Source: Methylotenera_A sp031417915 | GTDB lineage: Bacteria; Pseudomonadota; Gammaproteobacteria; Burkholderiales; Methylophilaceae | Assembly (NCBI GenBank): GCA_031417915.1 | Contig: JANOWN010000025.1 | Location: 1-10,561 of the forward strand | Direction of reading: 5' to 3' | DNA: 10,561 nucleotides | Shown: piece after piece, positions 7,458 through 10,561 of the stretch | Numbering within the stretch: the stretch's first letter is position 1 | How the letters are laid out: each line of letters begins with the position of its first letter | Program-made: the position numbers and the translations under genes | Notes under the pieces: generated by a model | Databases searched by the model: none | The model's input: the letters and a program-made list of their open reading frames with translations, nothing else | What the model was told of the DNA's origin: nothing

Positions 7458-8588
7458 ATGTCACAAAATTTTTCTGTAGCACTTATCACCAGCATTAACG
7501 AAATTTCAGCCGCCGATTGGGATGCGCTCACAGATTGCACGCCATTGTTAAGCCACGCTTTTTTGAGCGCGCTGGAGAATACAGGCTGCGTGGGCAAAGG
7601 CACGGGTTGGAACCCATATCCACTTATTGTGCGTCAAGGTGAGAAAGTGGTCGGCGCCATGCCGTTGTATTTAAAAAGTCAATCCTATGGCGAATACGTA
7701 TTCGATTGGGCTTGGGCGGATGCTTATCAACGTAGCGACTTAGATTATTATCCAAAATTACTGTCGGCGATTCCATTTTCGCCCATCACCAGCGCGCGTT
7801 TGTTAAGCAAAAGTGCCGAGACGCAATTGCTGATGATAGAAGCGCTAGAAAACACCATGCTGCAACACAAGCTTTCTAGCGCGCATGTGCTTTTTCCTGA
7901 CGAGGCTTGCGCAAAATTGTTTGAAACGGCAGGTTGGTTGAAGCGAATAGGCGTACAGTTTAGATGGCAGAATAAAAATTATCTAGATTTTGAAGCGTTT
8001 TTAGCCACTTTAAGCCACGATAAACGCAAAAAGATTCATCAAGAGCGCAAAAAAATTCAAAACGCGGGTGTAACTAGCCGCTGGATTAAAGGCGCTGAAA
8101 TCACCGAAAACGATTGGGATTTTTTCTATCAATGTTATAGCAACACTTATCGCGATCATCATTCCACGCCGTATTTAACGCGCGCATTTTTTGCAGAAAT
8201 TGGCAAAAGCATGCCGCAGAATATCTTGCTGATTGTGGCGGAAATTGGTGGCGAACCTATTGCCAGCACGCTTAACATTTACAATCAAAGCACGTTATAT
8301 GGCCGTTATTGGGGCGCCAAGCAGTTTGTCTCAGCGCTACATTTCGAGCTGTGTTATTACCAAGCGCAGATGTTTTGTATTGCAGAAAAAATAGAATTTT
8401 TTGAAGGTGGCGCGCAAGGAGAACACAAGCTGGCGCGCGGTTTTGAGCCACGTCCGACTTGCTCATATCATAAAATTGCGCATCCAGATTTTGAAGTCGC
8501 CATTAAGCGGTTTTTGGCGCAAGAATCATTAGGCATTGCCGCTTACACAAACGAGTTAGAAGAACGCGTGCCTTTTAAAAATATCTAA
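7458..8588 (+). CDS. FemAB-like / GNAT-fold N-acyltransferase (COG3146, DUF482 type)
   Basis: A 376-residue protein recognised as the predicted N-acyltransferase family COG3146 (FemAB_like, formerly DUF482). Its substrate is not established; relatedness to FemABX enzymes suggests aminoacyl or acyl transfer. Hallmarks are the N-terminal stretch HAFLSALENTGCVGKGTGWN (33-52), the basic segment HDKRKKIHQERKKI (187-200), YRDHHSTPYL (231-240), and the C-terminal blocks YGRYWGAKQFVSALHFELCYY (281-301) and FFEGGAQGEHKLARGFEP (314-331). No signal peptide or membrane helix is visible, so it is probably cytosolic. The N-terminus aligns with the expected family start, yet no Shine-Dalgarno sequence precedes the ATG. 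A hairpin and T-run sit there instead, so translation may be weak or conditional. Its stop codon directly abuts the stop of the convergent dehydrogenase gene. Confidence 0.88.
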   Translation: MSQNFSVALITSINEISAADWDALTDCTPLLSHAFLSALENTGCVGKGTGWNPYPLIVRQGEKVVGAMPLYLKSQSYGEYVFDWAWADAYQRSDLDYYPKLLSAIPFSPITSARLLSKSAETQLLMIEALENTMLQHKLSSAHVLFPDEACAKLFETAGWLKRIGVQFRWQNKNYLDFEAFLATLSHDKRKKIHQERKKIQNAGVTSRWIKGAEITENDWDFFYQCYSNTYRDHHSTPYLTRAFFAEIGKSMPQNILLIVAEIGGEPIASTLNIYNQSTLYGRYWGAKQFVSALHFELCYYQAQMFCIAEKIEFFEGGAQGEHKLARGFEPRPTCSYHKIAHPDFEVAIKRFLAQESLGIAAYTNELEERVPFKNI

Positions 8589-9281
8589 CTACCAATTAAT
8601 TGCTTTGCCGTCATAGGCAATAAATTCACCAGTATTGCTCAAGTTTAAATTTTCAATCACATTGCGCAAGCCGCTTACGCTGGTTTGCGCGCTAATCAAG
8701 GCGTTGCGGCCGCCCATATCGGTTTGCACCCAGCCTGGGTGCAGCGTCACTACGCTAATGCCATAAGGTTTTAGGTCAATAGATAAGCTTTTCATCACCA
8801 TATTCACTGCGCATTTGCTGGCGCGATAGCTATAACTTTCGCCGCTGGTGTTGTCGTCTATGCTACCCATTTTACTGGTGAGTGTGGCGATTTTTTTCAG
8901 CTGGCCACGCGTGACATGTTGCACAAACGCCTCGGCCATTTTAAGTGGAGCCATGCTGTTTATCTTAAAACCTTCCGCCCATGCGTTGTAATCCACATTG
9001 CCAAAACTGCTGCTGGGATAAACGCCCGCGTTGTTAATCAGCACATCAATTTTTTCGTCTTTCAGCTGCAAAGCCAGCGCGTCTATCTGCGCGAAATCGC
9101 TTACATCTAAATCGAATAATTGCACCTGATTATTTGCCTTGGCAATGCCCTGCAAAGCGCTTGCTTGTTGGGGTTCACGGCAGCAAGCTAAAACATTCCA
9201 GCCATCTGCTGCGTATTGTTTGGTAAACTCTAAACCAAGGCCGCGGTTGGCGCCTGTCACTAAAACGTTGTAAGCACTCAT
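8589..9281 (-). CDS. Short-chain dehydrogenase/reductase (SDR), CsgA/sniffer-like
   Basis: A 230-residue single-domain SDR oxidoreductase, presumably NADP(H)- or NAD(H)-dependent, cytosolic, with unknown substrate. The cofactor motif TGANRGLG is at 9-16, D59 is in FDLDVSD, NNAG is at 83-86, and the active-site pair is Y152/K156 in YSYRASK, with the partner serine in TSKMGS (S136 or S140). HPGWVQTDMGG (181-191) is typical of the CsgA/sniffer-type subgroup. Glu or basic residues after the glycine motif do not settle cofactor preference. An in-frame ATG at 9296 exists, but its AGG-AGA codons are themselves the ribosome binding site for ATG 9281, so I use 9281. The gene is single, converging on the acyltransferase gene with no bases between the stops. 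It lies downstream of the EF-hand gene terminator on the same strand. Confidence 0.92.
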   Translation of the reverse strand: MSAYNVLVTGANRGLGLEFTKQYAADGWNVLACCREPQQASALQGIAKANNQVQLFDLDVSDFAQIDALALQLKDEKIDVLINNAGVYPSSSFGNVDYNAWAEGFKINSMAPLKMAEAFVQHVTRGQLKKIATLTSKMGSIDDNTSGESYSYRASKCAVNMVMKSLSIDLKPYGISVVTLHPGWVQTDMGGRNALISAQTSVSGLRNVIENLNLSNTGEFIAYDGKAINW

Positions 9282-9287
9282 CAATTT

Positions 9288-9293
9288 TCTCCT
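9288..9293 (-). promoter_or_regulatory. Ribosome binding site deciding the SDR start
   Basis: AGGAGA on the minus strand lies six bases before ATG 9281. It makes the in-frame ATG at 9296, only three bases further upstream of this motif, unlikely to be the start. Confidence 0.8.
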
Positions 9294-9325
9294 CATTATT
9301 TACACGTGATTATCCGCGTTACAAA

Positions 9326-9356
9326 TTAAAAAAGCCACACCAAATGGCGTGGCTTT
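9326..9356 (-). terminator. Rho-independent terminator of the small EF-hand gene
   Basis: Read on the minus strand, AAAGCCACGCC and GGTGTGGCTTT form an 11-base-pair stem (one G-U pair) around the loop ATTT, followed by TTTAATTT. It begins 32 bases after the stop at 9388. On the plus strand the G-U becomes an A-C mismatch and the flank lacks a T-run, so it acts on the minus strand. Confidence 0.85.
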
Positions 9357-9387
9357 CATTGTTATTACTGACAATTATTTATGGCAA

Positions 9388-9711
9388 TTACTTATGATCT
9401 GCGCCGTGTTCCATCTCGCCAGATTTGTGATGTTCTTTCCACTTTTCCTTCATCGCATCGCGTTCAGTTTGGTCAATTTTACCATCTTTATTAGCATCCA
9501 TTTTTGCAAACATTTTATCTGCATGCGCTTGATGGCCGCTCATAAACTCGTCGCGACTCACAGCACCGTCCTTGTTGGTGTCGTTATCCATCATGCCATG
9601 TTTTTTGCGGTCGCAATTTTTGCCATCTTCACCTTCATGGTGATTCGCGTAAGCCAATTGTGTTAAACCCAAAACCAAAGCCACCATTGCAACAATATGT
9701 AAAATCTTCAT
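9388..9711 (-). CDS. Small secreted EF-hand protein, His- and Asp-rich
   Basis: A 107-residue protein with a clear signal peptide (hydrophobic 3-19, likely cleavage after AYA at 22), predicted to be periplasmic. Two canonical EF-hand loops are present: DTNKDGAVSRDE (44-55) and DANKDGKIDQTE (72-83), each with Gly at position 6 and Glu at 12. Both flanks are rich in His and acidic residues: NHHEGEDGKNCDRKKH at the mature N-terminus, and HH, EHG and DHK near the C-terminus. They could add metal ligands. Calcium binding is expected; the biological role is unknown. The loops lack the proline at position 2 that marks lanmodulin. The ribosome binding site AAAGGAG lies five bases before the ATG, the best in this window, and a strong terminator follows, so it is probably a well-expressed single gene. 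Confidence 0.88.
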   Translation of the reverse strand: MKILHIVAMVALVLGLTQLAYANHHEGEDGKNCDRKKHGMMDNDTNKDGAVSRDEFMSGHQAHADKMFAKMDANKDGKIDQTERDAMKEKWKEHHKSGEMEHGADHK

Positions 9712-9844
9712 AAAAACTCCTTTAAAAAATTTAGAACTCCCAGCTACAAAACGTAGACCAGCAAGTTGTGTTGACGTTCACTTTGAAATTGGCTAAAACA
9801 ATCTTAAAACATATGCCCTGCAACCCGCATGGATACAAGGTGAA

Positions 9845-9897
9845 TCAAACTCATGAAGTGAGTTTGAGAGAGGGTGCCCTGGGGTATTGGCTCCCAG
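9845..9897. other. Structured GC-richer intergenic block with two hairpins
   Basis: In the 222-base spacer between two minus-strand genes, TCAAACTCA and TGAGTTTGA (9845-9867) form a perfect 9-base-pair stem with a 5-base loop. CTGGGG and TCCCAG (9879-9897) form a second stem. TGCCCTG occurs twice, at 9814-9820 and 9875-9881. Neither hairpin has a T-run on either strand, so they do not look like simple terminators. The block (about 9812-9899) is richer in G and C than its flanks. It could be a leader RNA of the small EF-hand gene, an sRNA or a mobile-element remnant. I cannot decide which. Confidence 0.4.
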
Positions 9898-9933
9898 AGC
9901 ATTAATTTAGATTATTTTGTGAGTAAGAACTAG

Positions 9934-10314
9934 TTAACGTTTAGTGCAAGCGGTTTTCCACAGTGCGGCCACGATTCCACCAGGATAAACGGGCGACCAT
10001 TGGCGTGCGAAATTGCTGCTATTCACCACCAGCCCGCCCGCCATATTTTTTGACATGGACACGTAGCTAAGCGTGCGATTTTGCTTGGTTTTGCAATGGT
10101 ATTCGCGCAGAGATTTAACCGATGAGTAGTTCACACCGACGATTTTTTGCTTAAAGTCGGTAATATCCCACATTTTTATCACCTCACCGCTTTTACTAAG
10201 AGAGGAAATTTCAGCATAAATAGCGGCTTCTTCATTGCTGGTTACTAGGACCCATGCGGCTTGCGCGCTAGTGCTCGCAATCAACAACCACAACATTAAG
10301 ATAACTTTATGCAT
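9934..10314 (-). CDS. Small exported protein, Adhesin_E-like
   Basis: A 126-residue protein with a signal peptide (hydrophobic 4-14, likely cleavage near AQA at 19), leaving a mature domain of about 107 residues. The pattern resembles the surface-adhesin protein E (Adhesin_E) family, common as small exported proteins in beta- and gammaproteobacteria: WVLVTSNEEAAIYAE, then GEVIKMWDITDF (43-54), SSVKSLREYHCK (64-75), WSPVYPGG (106-113), and a terminal cysteine (C123) that could pair with C74. The family name does not establish adhesion, and the function here is unknown. AGGGGAT lies about ten bases before the ATG. It is divergent from pqqA across 193 bases and followed by the structured spacer. 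Confidence 0.65.
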   Translation of the reverse strand: MHKVILMLWLLIASTSAQAAWVLVTSNEEAAIYAEISSLSKSGEVIKMWDITDFKQKIVGVNYSSVKSLREYHCKTKQNRTLSYVSMSKNMAGGLVVNSSNFARQWSPVYPGGIVAALWKTACTKR

Positions 10315-10406
10315 TTTTATTATCCCCTAAGTTGTGATGAGTTTAACCCAATTGGTATTTGTAATGCAAAAGCCAATCATTAATCTAATTAAGTAAAATC
10401 ATTAGC

Positions 10407-10419
10407 TCACTTTAAGTGA
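10407..10419. repeat. 13-base dyad upstream of pqqA (TCACTT-T-AAGTGA)
   Basis: Perfect 6-base arms around a single T lie in the 193-base divergent spacer, 89 bases before the pqqA ATG. A short symmetric element like this could be an operator. The rest of the spacer holds a CATAAT (10450-10455) that could be a -10 element without a recognisable -35. Confidence 0.3.
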
Positions 10420-10507
10420 TGCGCATAGAGTAGTTTTTAAAAGTAGGCTCATAATGCAACACATGGAGCGAATCATTGTGAATCGCCAAACTTAAAAGGA
10501 AACTATC

Positions 10508-10561
10508 ATGTGGACAACACCAGCAGCTACTGAAATGCGTTTTGGCTTTGAAGTAACAATG
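10508..10561 (+). CDS. pqqA: PQQ precursor peptide PqqA, N-terminal part
   Basis: The final 54 bases encode MWTTPAATEMRFGFEVTM and run off the right edge. PqqA is the roughly 23-30 residue peptide whose conserved Glu and Tyr (E-x3-Y) are joined by PqqE and processed into pyrroloquinoline quinone, the cofactor of periplasmic methanol and other alcohol dehydrogenases. The Glu in FGFEVTM (residue 15) is present; the Tyr would be residue 19, one codon beyond the window. AAAAGGA lies seven bases before the ATG. The sequence matches the form I recall from Methylophilaceae. The pqqBCDE genes would be expected to follow. Nothing else in the window belongs to that pathway. Confidence 0.9.
   Translation, partial: MWTTPAATEMRFGFEVTM

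Noticed and set aside
9388..9711. Lanmodulin identity for the small EF-hand protein
   Set aside because: There are two EF-hands rather than four, and no Pro at loop position 2. Only a general EF-hand call is supported.
10351..10377. ATTGG/CCAAT inverted repeat between the Adhesin_E-like gene and pqqA
   Set aside because: The arms are only 5 bases and 17 bases apart, easily explained by chance in AT-rich DNA.
1..10561. CRISPR arrays, tRNA, rRNA or intact insertion sequences
   Set aside because: No regularly spaced repeats, cloverleaf-like sequences, rRNA signatures or transposase frames were seen on either strand.

Overview
The window looks like chromosome of a low-to-mid-GC methylotrophic betaproteobacterium, most likely Methylophilaceae (Methylotenera-like). 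The strongest pointer is the right edge. An open reading frame there begins MWTTPAATEMRFGFEVTM, the N-terminal part of a PqqA pyrroloquinoline quinone precursor peptide of the methylotroph type. The miaB-phoH gene order, the CysG-type siroheme synthase, the OmpR/EnvZ-type pair and a COG3146 FemAB-like acyltransferase fit a betaproteobacterium. The genus is inferred from recognition, not from a search.

Layout, left to right. Positions 1-1648 (minus strand) hold the 5' part of a PhoH-family ATPase gene preceded by miaB, the tRNA methylthiotransferase. This is the head of the usual miaB-phoH-ybeY operon. Divergently, cysG (1734-3116) encodes a trifunctional siroheme synthase. It is followed on the same strand by a REC-REC-GGEEF diguanylate cyclase (3171-4463). 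That gene ends tail to tail with an EnvZ-like sensor kinase, sharing the four bases TTAA. The kinase lies downstream of its OmpR-like response regulator on the minus strand (6520 down to 4460). A 280-base AT-rich spacer with repeated TTACAAT elements separates the regulator from a divergent gene for a secreted EF-hand protein (6801-7394). A FemAB-like N-acyltransferase gene (7458-8588) follows. It abuts, with zero spacing, a convergent short-chain dehydrogenase gene (9281-8589).

The right end carries two small secreted proteins on the minus strand: a His-rich EF-hand protein with a strong terminator (9711-9388), and an Adhesin_E-like protein (10314-9934). Between them is a structured, GC-richer intergenic block. 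The window closes with the divergent start of pqqA.

The genes form separate functional units rather than one pathway: tRNA modification, siroheme and sulfur/nitrogen assimilation, c-di-GMP signalling, envelope-type two-component sensing, periplasmic metal-binding proteins, and PQQ synthesis. No CRISPR array, tRNA, rRNA or intact mobile element was seen. I did not find a clearly novel multi-gene system. The most unusual signals are the structured spacer near 9845-9897, the repeat-rich ompR spacer, and the two periplasmic EF-hand proteins in a PQQ-making methylotroph.
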